A DNA stretch of 14,622 nucleotides from Eggerthellaceae bacterium (GTDB taxonomy: Bacteria > Actinomycetota > Coriobacteriia > Coriobacteriales > Eggerthellaceae): positions 1 through 14,622 of the forward strand of contig CAAEDC010000097.1 of assembly GCA_900754495.1 (NCBI GenBank), in the 5' to 3' direction. The notes under the pieces were generated by a model. That model searched no databases. It worked only from the letters and a program-made list of their open reading frames with translations, and had not been told where the DNA came from. Made by a program: the position numbers and the translations under genes. Shown here in pieces: positions 1-6,575 of this stretch; position 1 is the first letter of the stretch; every line of letters starts with the position of its first letter.

Positions 1-2
1 AG

Positions 3-32
3 TTCAACATGCAACAGGGGGTGCTGGCTTGA
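3..32 (+). CDS. C-terminal end of an upstream gene (partial)
   Basis: An open frame enters the window and ends at a TGA at 30-32, giving the last residues FNMQQGVLA. The TGA shares bases with the TTG start codon of the next gene (TTGA overlap), an arrangement typical of translationally coupled genes in one operon. Nothing can be said about the function from nine residues, and a chance open frame cannot be excluded. Confidence 0.35.
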   Translation, partial: FNMQQGVLA

Positions 33-976
33 GCGACGAGGGAATCGGACAAGGCGCTGCAGCCGGGAAGGGGTCGGCACCGGGTGCCGGCGCCGCCCCG
101 GGCGCGGGCGCGGTTTCGGGCGCGGGCTTCGCTACGGGAGCGAACACGGCTTTGGGCGCGGTTCGCGCCGATCTGCACGTGCACACGACGGTGTCTGACG
201 GGTCGCTGACGTTCGAGGAGGCGCTCGACGAGGCACGCCGCGAGGGCGTCGGGTGCGTGGCGTTTACCAACCACGACACGACGCGAGGTCTCGACGAGGC
301 GCGCGATCTGGGCGAGCGCTATGGCGTGCGCGTGATCGGCGGCATCGAGATCAGCGCGTACGACTTTGCGCGCGATCGCAAGGTGCACGTGCTGGGGTAC
401 GGGCTGCGCGAATACTCGCCCGCCATCGAGGCGCTGTGCGCGCCCACCCTGGAGCGCCGCGACGCCAACTCTCACTGGCAGCTCCACCAGCTGCTGGCGG
501 CGGGCTATCAGGTCAACGTCGCGTTGGCCACGGGGTTGGCGCAGCGCTCGACGGCGCTGTACAAGCAACACATCATGGCGGCGCTCACCGACGATCCCTA
601 CGGCAGCCCCGAGTACGTCCATCTGTACCGCGGCCTGTTCAAGGGTCAGGGCTTGTGCGCGCGCGACATCGAGTACGTGGATGCCCGCGACGCTGTGCGC
701 GCCATCGTGCAAGACGGCGGCATTCCCGTAGTAGCGCATCCCGGCCAGCTGGACAGCTACGAGCTGGTTCCCGAGCTGGTGGGCTGCGGCCTGCGCGGCA
801 TCGAGATGCACCATCCCGACCATACGCCGGTCGACCGCGTGCGCTGCGAGCGGCTGGCAAAGCGTTTCGGGCTCCTTGCTACGGGCGGCTCCGATTATCA
901 CGGGGCGTTCGGCGCCCCGCCGCATATCGGCTGCCGCTACATCGACCTGCCCCTCAACAGCCCTCTGTTGAGCTAG
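29..976 (+). CDS. PHP-domain metal-dependent phosphoesterase
   Basis: A 315-residue cytoplasmic protein of the PHP family, whose members hydrolyse phosphoesters (for example the YciV/RNase AM type, which acts on short RNAs or nucleoside 3',5'-bisphosphate). Visible metal-ligand motifs: DLHVH at 48-52 with D57, NHD at 81-83, E107 in GGIEIS, AHPGQ around 236-240, HH then DH near 260-265, and the closing SDYH with D289 and H291. All the usual ligand positions appear intact. The TTG start is supported by AGGGGG eight bases upstream and by the overlap with the preceding stop. Residues 5-46 are a Gly/Ala-rich low-complexity leader with no match to the PHP fold, so a later start (TTG at 152) is possible but has no ribosome-binding site. 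An 8-bp hairpin (CTCAACAG at 953-960, CTGTTGAG at 965-972) lies next to the stop codon. The fold is clear; the exact substrate is not. Confidence 0.88.
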   Translation: MSDEGIGQGAAAGKGSAPGAGAAPGAGAVSGAGFATGANTALGAVRADLHVHTTVSDGSLTFEEALDEARREGVGCVAFTNHDTTRGLDEARDLGERYGVRVIGGIEISAYDFARDRKVHVLGYGLREYSPAIEALCAPTLERRDANSHWQLHQLLAAGYQVNVALATGLAQRSTALYKQHIMAALTDDPYGSPEYVHLYRGLFKGQGLCARDIEYVDARDAVRAIVQDGGIPVVAHPGQLDSYELVPELVGCGLRGIEMHHPDHTPVDRVRCERLAKRFGLLATGGSDYHGAFGAPPHIGCRYIDLPLNSPLLS

Positions 977-1020
977 CTGGCCGCTGCGCCCGTCGAGGTC
1001 GCCGAGGTCCGCCCCATCCG

Positions 1021-1074
1021 CCCATCCGTCGCGATCGCCTTGCCCGCCGAGGTCGCCCATCCGTCGCGATCGCC
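1021..1074. repeat. 19-bp direct repeat, two copies
   Basis: CCCATCCGTCGCGATCGCC occurs at 1021-1039 and again at 1056-1074, 35 bases apart. The surrounding DNA also repeats CGAGGTCGCC and CCGAGGTC fragments, so this looks like decayed tandem duplication. It has no coding or promoter features. Confidence 0.75.
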
Positions 1075-1298
1075 CGCCCCGCCTCGCTCGCCGCGACCGT
1101 TCCGTCTGCCCTGCCCGCCGCGGCAGCCCCTCTGCCGGGCTTGCTCTCTGTTGAGCGAGCTGCCTCGGTTTGCCGGCATTTTATTTTTCGCTGAACTGAT
1201 TTTGACGTTTGCTCCCTATCATGGAGTATGCGCAAGCAGGCCCTTCCCCGCGCCGCTTGCGAAACCGACGATGAAAGGCGGCTATGGACCACTGCGCA

Positions 1299-1436
1299 AT
1301 CCCGGGCGGGCGATTTTGGATGGTTATGGAGCATATCCCATCCCTTTCCTCACGCGAAAAGCCCTTCGCCATCCCGCCCGCCCCGGGATCTTCCCTCCGA
1401 TCGGCGCATCGCGACGAAAAATGGCGCGATGATCCC
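1299..1436. other. Foldable segment with alternative helices, possible structured RNA
   Basis: Bases 1299-1323 can pair with 1369-1389 in three blocks: ATCCCGGG with CCCGGGAT, CGGGCG with CGCCCG, GGATGG with CCATCC, broken only by small bulges (about 20 base pairs). Inside, ATGG 1326-1329 can pair with CCAT 1338-1341, and GCGAA 1354-1358 with TTCGC 1365-1369, giving a three-way-junction shape. A competing helix pairs GGGATC 1385-1390 with GATCCC 1431-1436, backed by ATCGCG 1408-1413 with CGCGAT 1425-1430. It resembles no RNA family I can name, and the strand is undetermined. Confidence 0.4.
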
Positions 1437-1520
1437 CTGTCGACCTTCGCGGTGCTCAAGCGCAAAGGCGAAGGCTACTGATCGCCCGCCCGCCTGCAGT
1501 GCGGAATTATGGAGGGCGTT

Positions 1521-1613
1521 CGGGCTCGAAGGACGCCCGATACGGAGAACCCGGGCTCGAAGGACGCTCGGCGCGGAGCACTCGGACTCGAAGGACGCTC
1601 GGCCCGGTGCGGC
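1521..1613. repeat. 31-bp tandem repeat, three units
   Basis: Three adjoining units begin at 1521, 1552 and 1583, each starting CGGRCTCGAAGGACG followed by a more variable half. The first 15 bases are nearly invariant. Because 31 is not a multiple of three, each unit is read in a different frame, which argues against a coding role. Short GCGGCGGGT repeats follow directly. Confidence 0.85.
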
Positions 1614-1781
1614 GGGTGCGGCGGGTGCTCGCGTGCGGAGAGTCGCAGCACCGACAGCGATCAGCGCATCCGGACAAAGGACGGTAGGCTCCCCGTCGGC
1701 ACGAGGGGGCGCCGCTTCGATGAGATTCGATGCGGATGAGGGCCGCACAGCGCGATCATTTGCATATTTTCCCCTAATCAA

Positions 1782-1810
1782 TTGAGTTTTCTGCATTAAA
1801 AGCGTATAGT
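1782..1810 (+). promoter_or_regulatory. Sigma-70-type promoter of the ABC importer operon
   Basis: TTGAGT at 1782-1787 and TATAGT at 1805-1810 are separated by exactly 17 bases, inside a markedly AT-richer stretch. Transcription would begin near 1817, leaving a leader of about 93 nt. The leader contains two small hairpins: CTGTC/GACAG (1818-1832) and GAGCGC/GCGCTC (1834-1847). Confidence 0.7.
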
Positions 1811-1909
1811 GATTCGACTGTCAGAACGACAGCGAGCGCTTGCGCTCAACAGCCCCGATGCGCTGACGAGTGCGCACCGAGGCGAAATCCTATGGAAAGG
1901 GGAAAGGGA

Positions 1910-2731
1910 ATGAAATTCAAGAAGATGGCGGCCTTCGCCGCCTGCGGCGCCCTGGCCGCGTCGCTCGCCCTGTTCGGCTGCTCCGGCGGCTCCAACGAGC
2001 AGGCCTCCGAGCCCGCCGCCGACGAGAGCACGGGCAGCTACACGCTGGTCAAGGACGGCACGCTGACCGTCGCGACCTCGCCCGACTTCCCGCCGTTCGA
2101 GAACCTCGAGGGCGACGAGTACGTGGGCTTCGACATCGACCTGGCCAAGGCCATCGCCGAGCAGCTGGGCGTGGAGTGCGAGTTCACCACCATCCAGTTC
2201 GACGGCATCGTCCCGGCCATCCAGGCGGGCGGTCAGGCTGACGTGGGCATCTCCGGCATCACCGTGGATCCCGAGCGCGCCCAGTCCGTCGACTTCTCCG
2301 ATCCGTACTACATCGCCGACCAGTCCGTCGCCGTGATGAAGGGCGGCGACGTCACCTCCGACAACGCCGAGGAGGCGCTGAACGTCGAGGGCATGATCAT
2401 CGCGGTGCAGTCCGGCACCACCGGTGAGACCTTCGCCCAGGAGAACTTCCCGAACGCCACCATCCAGCCCTACGGCAACGCCACCGACGCCTTCGCCGCC
2501 ATGCAGGCCGGCCAGGCCAACGCTGTGTGCATGGACAAGGCCGTCGTCGAGAAGATGGTCGCCGACGCCTACACCGACGCCGAGATCGTGCTGAACGCCG
2601 CCACCGGCGAGGAGTACGCGGTCGCCGTGTCCAAGGACAACACCGCCCTGCTCGATGCCATCAACGACGCCATCAAGGCGCTGCAGGAGGACGGCACCAT
2701 CGACGACCTCACCGCTCAGTGGCTCTCCTAG
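1910..2731 (+). CDS. Amino-acid ABC transporter substrate-binding lipoprotein
   Basis: A 273-residue extracytoplasmic solute-binding protein (SBP_bac_3 family) that captures a polar amino acid and delivers it to the permease encoded next. It opens with a lipoprotein signal peptide: basic MKFKK, a hydrophobic stretch, then LFGC with the lipidated cysteine at residue 24, followed by a Ser/Gly/Glu linker. The mature domain shows the family signatures LTVATSPDFPPFE, GFDIDLAKAIAEQLG, FDGIVPAIQAGGQADV and the ITVDPERAQSVDFSDPYY segment. I chose ATG 1910 rather than in-frame ATG 1892 because it gives a proper signal peptide and has AAGGGG seven bases upstream. It is first in the operon and followed by a terminator hairpin, so it is probably made in excess over the permease and ATPase. 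The substrate cannot be read from sequence; glutamine, histidine, arginine or cystine are all possible. Confidence 0.93.
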   Translation: MKFKKMAAFAACGALAASLALFGCSGGSNEQASEPAADESTGSYTLVKDGTLTVATSPDFPPFENLEGDEYVGFDIDLAKAIAEQLGVECEFTTIQFDGIVPAIQAGGQADVGISGITVDPERAQSVDFSDPYYIADQSVAVMKGGDVTSDNAEEALNVEGMIIAVQSGTTGETFAQENFPNATIQPYGNATDAFAAMQAGQANAVCMDKAVVEKMVADAYTDAEIVLNAATGEEYAVAVSKDNTALLDAINDAIKALQEDGTIDDLTAQWLS

Positions 2732-2751
2732 TCACTCGCTGAGGCTATCCT

Positions 2752-2784
2752 GCCCCCTTGGGCTGCATGCCCAAGGGGGCTTTT
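2752..2784 (+). terminator. Intrinsic terminator or attenuator after the binding-protein gene
   Basis: A perfect 12-bp stem, GCCCCCTTGGGC (2752-2763) with GCCCAAGGGGGC (2769-2780), has a five-base loop and is followed by TTTT. It lies in the 126-bp gap between the binding protein and permease genes. Partial read-through here would give the high binding-protein to permease ratio usual for ABC importers. Confidence 0.85.
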
Positions 2785-2857
2785 CGGCATTTTGCGACCA
2801 GCTTCCGCAAGCCCTCCCTCAGCGAGGTTTTGCGGCAGTTGATCGACGTTTCGAGAA

Positions 2858-4300
2858 ATGAGAACCATGTATCGCAATCACCAAGGACGATCCTCGCGCA
2901 TCGCCGCTTTCCTCATGGCGGCGCTCGCCCTCATCATGGCGGCGTCCCTTGCGCTCGCGGCGCTGCCCGCCACCGCCCAGGCGCTCACGACCGACAAATG
3001 CTCCGCGCGCCCCAACGCCGACGCCGCGGGCGACAACAGTGTGCTGGGCGCCACCGAGACGCGCATCACGTGGGATGCCGAGGTGGCGACGGGCGAGAAC
3101 ATCCACTCGGTGTCGCTCGTCCTGCCCGAAGGCACCACGTTCGCCACCGACGACGCACGCGCGACGCTGCTCACCGGCATCGACCGCATGGACCGCAACT
3201 CCCTCGACGCCGAGTTTGCCGCGGACGGCCAGACGTTCACCGCCACGTTCGCCGAGCCGGTGGCGGAGGAGGGCACCCTGCGTCTGGAGATCTACGGCGT
3301 GTTCTTCCCCGGAGCGGGCGGCGACATGCAGCTGACCGGCTCCTACACCACCGCCGACGGCGCCGAGCTCGGCATCGACGACATTCCCGCGATCACCGTT
3401 GCCAGCGTCGACCCGTTCGAGCAGGCGTCCCACTACCTCGCCGAGCAGGATTGGGTCCAGGCGTGGAATTCCAACAAGTTCCTCAAGCTGTTCCTCGATC
3501 CCACCATCCTGGTCACGAGCCTGCCCGTGGTGTTCTGGGGCTTCATCCAGGCGATCATCATCGTGGCCTGCGCGTTTCCGCTGGCCATCCCGCTGGGCTT
3601 CGTGCTGTCGCTCATGCGCATGTCCAAGTTCCGCGTGCTGCGCGGCATCGCGACCACCTACGTCAACATCGTCCGCGGCACGCCGCTGTTCCTGCAGATC
3701 TACATCGCGTTCTTCGGCCTGCCGCTGGCGGGCGTGCAGATCCCCAACATCCCGCTGGGCGTGATCGTGCTGTTCATGAACTCGGGCGCGTACCTGTGCG
3801 AGATCTTCCGCGCGGGCATCCAGTCCATTCCCAAGGGCCAGTTCGAGGCGTCGCGCAGCCTGGGCATGAACGGCGCCCAAACGATGCTGTTCGTCATCAT
3901 CCCGCAGACCATCCGCCGCGTCATCCCCACGATGACGAGCGAGTTCATCCTGCTGTACAAAGACACCTCGATGCTCGCCGCCGTGGGTGTCATGGAGATC
4001 GTCATGTACGCCAAGACGATCGTCGCGGCGACCGGCTCCATCACGCCCTACATCGTCGCGGCGCTGTTCTACCTGATCATCACGCTGCCGCTGGCCAAGG
4101 TGGTCGGCAAGCTCGAGGCGCGCCTTGCCGGCAACGACACCGGCCAGGCGACCCCCAAGCGCAAGAAGCGCGCGAAGAAGCGCGGCGTGGTCAAGGACAT
4201 GTCCCATCGCCCCGCCAACGAGACGCGCGACGCCGTCGATGCCGCGCGAGGCGGCGGATCCGGCACGGGCATCACGCCCGAGCAGATGTCGAGCCTGTAG
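2858..4300 (+). CDS. Amino-acid ABC transporter permease with extracellular N-terminal domain
   Basis: A 480-residue membrane protein, roughly twice the usual 220-250 of HisM/GlnP-type permeases. Residues 1-43 are a signal sequence or first membrane anchor (basic start, long hydrophobic run, ATAQA). Residues about 44-205 form a soluble, Thr/Ala/Asp-rich, apparently beta-strand-rich domain that I do not recognise and that is not a substrate-binding domain. Residues about 215-420 are the permease core, with hydrophobic helices and the EAA loop at 330-349 (EAS, G336, then IIPQ), which docks on the ATPase. Residues 425-480 are a hydrophilic tail with the basic KRKKRAKKR cluster. A periplasmic N-terminus fits the known N-out topology of this permease family. 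Both ATG 2858 and ATG 2867 are possible starts; neither has a good ribosome-binding site. The ATPase gene follows after 15 bases. The transport role is secure; the role of the extra domain is unknown. Confidence 0.92.
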   Translation: MRTMYRNHQGRSSRIAAFLMAALALIMAASLALAALPATAQALTTDKCSARPNADAAGDNSVLGATETRITWDAEVATGENIHSVSLVLPEGTTFATDDARATLLTGIDRMDRNSLDAEFAADGQTFTATFAEPVAEEGTLRLEIYGVFFPGAGGDMQLTGSYTTADGAELGIDDIPAITVASVDPFEQASHYLAEQDWVQAWNSNKFLKLFLDPTILVTSLPVVFWGFIQAIIIVACAFPLAIPLGFVLSLMRMSKFRVLRGIATTYVNIVRGTPLFLQIYIAFFGLPLAGVQIPNIPLGVIVLFMNSGAYLCEIFRAGIQSIPKGQFEASRSLGMNGAQTMLFVIIPQTIRRVIPTMTSEFILLYKDTSMLAAVGVMEIVMYAKTIVAATGSITPYIVAALFYLIITLPLAKVVGKLEARLAGNDTGQATPKRKKRAKKRGVVKDMSHRPANETRDAVDAARGGGSGTGITPEQMSSL

Positions 4301-4315
4301 GGAGAGGATGCAGCA

Positions 4316-5290
4316 ATGACCGATTTGGAGAACAAGCAGGTTTCCGCATCCGAAGCGACGGGCGAGACGGTGCAGGTCGCAGACGCAGCGCAGATCGCGG
4401 ACGCAGCGCAGATCGAGGACGCGGTGCAGGGCATGGATGCGACGCCGACCGAGGCCGCAAACGAGGCGTCGAAACCCGCCACCATGGTGGGCAAGCCCGC
4501 CGACGGCATCCAGCATACGGCGCCCGTCGGCGTGGAGGAGGAGCGCAAGCGCGCGGGCGAGGAGCCCATCGTGCGCATTCGCAACCTTCAGAAGAGCTTC
4601 GACGACCTGGTGGTTCTGCGCGGCGTCGATCTGGACGTCTACCGCGGCGAGGTGGTCGTGATCCTGGGCCCGTCGGGCTCGGGCAAATCCACCATGCTGC
4701 GCTGCATCAACCGCCTGGAGGAGCCGACCGGCGGCCAGATCTTCTTCGAGGACACCGAGATCACGGCCAAGGACACCGACATCAACAAGGTGCGCGCCAA
4801 GGTGGGCATGGTGTTCCAGAACTTCAACCTGTTCCCGCATCTCACGGCCAAGAAGAACGTGATGCTGGCGCAGACCAAGGTGCTCAAGCGCTCCAAGGAG
4901 GAGGCCGAGAGGATCGCGATCGAGCAGCTGGAGCGCGTGGGCCTCGGCGAGCGTGTCGACTACAAGCCCAGCCAGCTTTCCGGCGGCCAGCAGCAGCGCG
5001 TCGCCATCGCGCGCGCTTTGGCGATGAGCCCGCACGTGATGCTGTTCGACGAGGCGACCAGCGCGCTCGACCCCGAGCTCGTGCGCGACGTGCTCAACGT
5101 CATGAAGGAGCTTGCGCGCGAGGGCATGACGATGATCGTCGTGACGCACGAGATGGGCTTCGCGCGCGATGTCGCCGACCGCGTCGTGTTCATGGACGGC
5201 GGCGTCATCGTCGAGCAGGGAACGCCCGACGAGGTCTTCGACAACCCGCAGTCCGACCGCACCAAGGACTTCCTGGGGCACATCTCGTAG
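4316..5290 (+). CDS. Amino-acid ABC transporter ATP-binding protein (GlnQ/HisP type)
   Basis: The 324-residue cytoplasmic ATPase that powers the importer encoded just upstream. Motifs in order: Walker [10 protein letters not shown] at 118-126, Q-loop [11 protein letters not shown], signature [15 protein letters not shown], Walker [13 protein letters not shown] with the catalytic Glu, and the switch histidine in VVTHEMGF. Polar amino-acid ATPases are usually about 240-250 residues; here residues 1-83 are an extra, strongly acidic, low-complexity leader containing a threefold hexapeptide repeat ([18 protein letters not shown] at 22-39), encoded by an 18-bp tandem repeat at 4379-4432. The ATG has GGAGAGGA seven bases upstream, so the leader is probably translated. 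The gene ends the operon and is convergent with the next, minus-strand gene. Confidence 0.95.
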   Translation: MTDLENKQVSASEATGETVQVADAAQIADAAQIEDAVQGMDATPTEAANEASKPATMVGKPADGIQHTAPVGVEEERKRAGEEPIVRIRNLQKSFDDLVVLRGVDLDVYRGEVVVILGPSGSGKSTMLRCINRLEEPTGGQIFFEDTEITAKDTDINKVRAKVGMVFQNFNLFPHLTAKKNVMLAQTKVLKRSKEEAERIAIEQLERVGLGERVDYKPSQLSGGQQQRVAIARALAMSPHVMLFDEATSALDPELVRDVLNVMKELAREGMTMIVVTHEMGFARDVADRVVFMDGGVIVEQGTPDEVFDNPQSDRTKDFLGHIS

Positions 5291-5291
5291 C

Positions 5292-5315
5292 GCGCGGCGT
5301 GGCGCAGCGCCGCGC
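5292..5315. terminator. Possible terminator between convergent genes
   Basis: GCGCGGCG (5292-5299) can pair with CGCCGCGC (5308-5315) across an eight-base loop, immediately after the ATPase stop. There is no U-tract, so it may act only as a weak or Rho-assisted end. Confidence 0.3.
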
Positions 5316-5354
5316 GCCGCGCCTGCCTATTCGCGCTGTTCGGCTGTCTGCGGA

Positions 5355-5636
5355 TCAGCGATACGTGATCAGCGTCGTGATGGTGACGGCGCCGAATCCG
5401 GTGCCGTTTGCCATGGGGACGTGCTGAATGCTCACGATCTCGTAGCCGTCCGCCTGCATGCCCTGCAGCACGGCGTCGATCTCCTGCGTGTAGCTTTCGT
5501 TGCAGTGGAACTTCGTCGTGGTCCACGTGTTGTACGAGCACGCCATCACCACGTGCAGGCTGCCGTCCTTCTCGGCGAGGTTCGGCTTGATGAGCTGGTA
5601 AGTGCCGGATTCGGCTGCTTTCGAGAGCAATCCCAT
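5355..5636 (-). CDS. Small conserved-looking hypothetical protein (93 aa)
   Basis: A 93-residue soluble protein beginning MGLLSKAAES. I do not recognise the family with confidence. It has no signal peptide or membrane segment. The second half (QEIDAVLQGMQADGYEI, then a strand-rich end ITTLITYR) resembles the general layout of small DUF4177-like domains, a helix, a DGYEIV strand and a final strand, but that is only a resemblance. The ATG is well supported: AGGAGG lies five bases upstream. That ribosome-binding site overlaps the stop codon of the XRE-membrane protein gene, only nine bases away, so the two are almost certainly co-transcribed and coupled. Function is likely linked to that regulator. 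Confidence 0.75.
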   Translation of the reverse strand: MGLLSKAAESGTYQLIKPNLAEKDGSLHVVMACSYNTWTTTKFHCNESYTQEIDAVLQGMQADGYEIVSIQHVPMANGTGFGAVTITTLITYR

Positions 5637-5645
5637 GACGGCCTC

Positions 5646-6239
5646 CTAGAGGATGTACGGGGCGGTGAACCAGCCGATGACCGCGCCGATCGCGGCTGCG
5701 ACCAGCATGATCGCGACGGCTTTCACGGTTCGATGCTCGCGGGCACGGCGGCTCTTGGGGTTGTCGCGGTCGACCGTCTCGCCTTTCGAGAAGGCGAGGA
5801 TCTCGCGATAGGTCACCAAATCGTAGCGCTTCTTGATGCGCTCGCACTGGATGAGCATCGCCATGCCGATGCCCCAGATCAAGAAGAAGATGATGAACGA
5901 CGGCGCGAAGCCCCAATCCAAAATCCCGTATCCGACGACCAGCATGGCGACGGCGATCACCACCACGGCGAGTCCGCCCATCGCCCAGCGCGTCATGGCC
6001 TTGTAGGTTTCTTTGCTGTTGACGATCTCCTCCATTGCCTCCACATCTCCTTTGATCAGCTCGTCCACGGTTGTGTCGAACAGGACGCTCAGCAAAAGCA
6101 GGCTCTGCACATCGGGATACGTCTTGTCGTTCTCCCAGTTGCTGATGGTTTGGCGGCTCACGTAGATGCGTTCCGCCAAGTCCTCCTGGGACATTCCGCG
6201 TTCGATGCGATGCTGCTTGATTTGCTCCGCCAGCTCCAC
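5646..6239 (-). CDS. XRE-family DNA-binding protein with C-terminal membrane segments
   Basis: A 197-residue protein with an N-terminal helix-turn-helix (residues about 5-60): IKQHRIERGMSQEDLAE, then the recognition helix VSRQTISNWENDKTYPD and the SLLLLSVLFDTTVDELIKGD tail typical of the HTH_3 class. Three hydrophobic helices follow (about 86-105, 112-131, 171-192), with a charged, basic loop between the second and third, so it is a membrane-tethered regulator. I chose GTG 6239 because family members start at this MEL-EQI motif and because GGAAAGG lies six bases upstream; the frame stays open to 6515, but the extra N-terminal residues are Arg/Ser-rich and non-homologous. It is the first gene of a two-gene minus-strand operon and probably binds its own upstream region. 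Ligand or signal is unknown. Confidence 0.9.
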   Translation of the reverse strand: MELAEQIKQHRIERGMSQEDLAERIYVSRQTISNWENDKTYPDVQSLLLLSVLFDTTVDELIKGDVEAMEEIVNSKETYKAMTRWAMGGLAVVVIAVAMLVVGYGILDWGFAPSFIIFFLIWGIGMAMLIQCERIKKRYDLVTYREILAFSKGETVDRDNPKSRRAREHRTVKAVAIMLVAAAIGAVIGWFTAPYIL

Positions 6240-6421
6240 AGGCTGCCTTTCCGTCTCTGCTCGATGCTGCCGAGGGATCGCTTGGCTTCCACGATGCGTG
6301 CCGCGCCGCGAACGGCGGCTCCATCGGGGGATGGTGCGGCGGGTCGTATCGTCGGACCCGCATGCTCCTCGGCTGATCAAAAGATGCCACGACCGTGCCC
6401 ATGCTACCATCAAAACGTTTC

Positions 6422-6469
6422 GACACGACCCCGTGTCAAAGCGGTTTGCCTTGTCAAAAGGCTTTGACA
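6422..6469. promoter_or_regulatory. Two spaced operator-like dyads
   Basis: GACACG (6422-6427) and CGTGTC (6432-6437) form one perfect dyad; TGTCAAA (6452-6458) and TTTGACA (6463-6469) form another. Both have four-base spacers, and their centres are 31 bp apart, about three helical turns. A larger exact inverted repeat joins them: CGTGTCAAAGC (6432-6442) and GCTTTGACACG (6461-6471). This would suit cooperative binding of dimers, most simply the XRE protein. Confidence 0.55.
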
Positions 6470-6563
6470 CGCGTTTCACCTGGTGTTTTTGCGCAGCGGC
6501 GTCAATGTGCTCCATCCTTCAAGGACGCATAACCGGTTTGGGGAATATTCTGGAATCGAAAAC

Positions 6564-6575
6564 GACCGATCGGTC
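6564..6575. promoter_or_regulatory. 12-bp perfect palindrome, possible regulator site
   Basis: GACCGATCGGTC is a perfect palindrome directly followed by TATAAA (6576-6581). Palindromes built on ACCGATCGGT resemble sites bound by TetR-type regulators in other bacteria, but no TetR gene is present in the window. Confidence 0.4.

Larger units (their letters stand above)
977..1781. other. Long non-coding region with repeats and foldable DNA
   Basis: No open frame here has a ribosome-binding site together with recognisable protein sequence; the frames are rich in Arg, Pro and Ala, as expected of random GC-rich DNA. The region holds 19-bp direct repeats (1021-1074), a second copy of the end of the PHP gene (1146-1162 matches 963-979 with one mismatch), an AT-richer patch at 1175-1230, a foldable stretch at 1299-1436 and a 31-bp tandem repeat (1521-1613). 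It ends at the promoter of the ABC operon. Confidence 0.7.

Noticed and set aside
1202..1222. Promoter TTGACG with TATCAT
   Set aside because: The spacing is only nine bases, and no -10 at 16-18 bases matches well.
1521..1613. CRISPR-like array
   Set aside because: The 31-bp units are contiguous, with no unique spacers and no cas genes.
1228..1785. Open frames on both strands in the long intergenic region
   Set aside because: The 31-bp tandem repeat is read in three different frames, the sequences are Arg/Ser/Pro-rich, and no start has a ribosome-binding site.
2819..5281. Minus-strand open frame of 820 codons opposite the ABC operon
   Set aside because: His/Asp/Arg-rich composition and complete overlap with three well-identified genes show that it is an antisense shadow.
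2758..5427. Very long plus-strand open frame of 889 codons across the ABC operon
   Set aside because: It is out of frame with the permease and ATPase genes, is Arg/His/Gly-rich, and has no recognisable domain; a GC-skew shadow.
6240..6515. N-terminal extension of the XRE protein to ATG 6515
   Set aside because: The extra residues are non-homologous and Arg-rich, cross the operator dyads, and a GTG with a good ribosome-binding site lies at the family start point.
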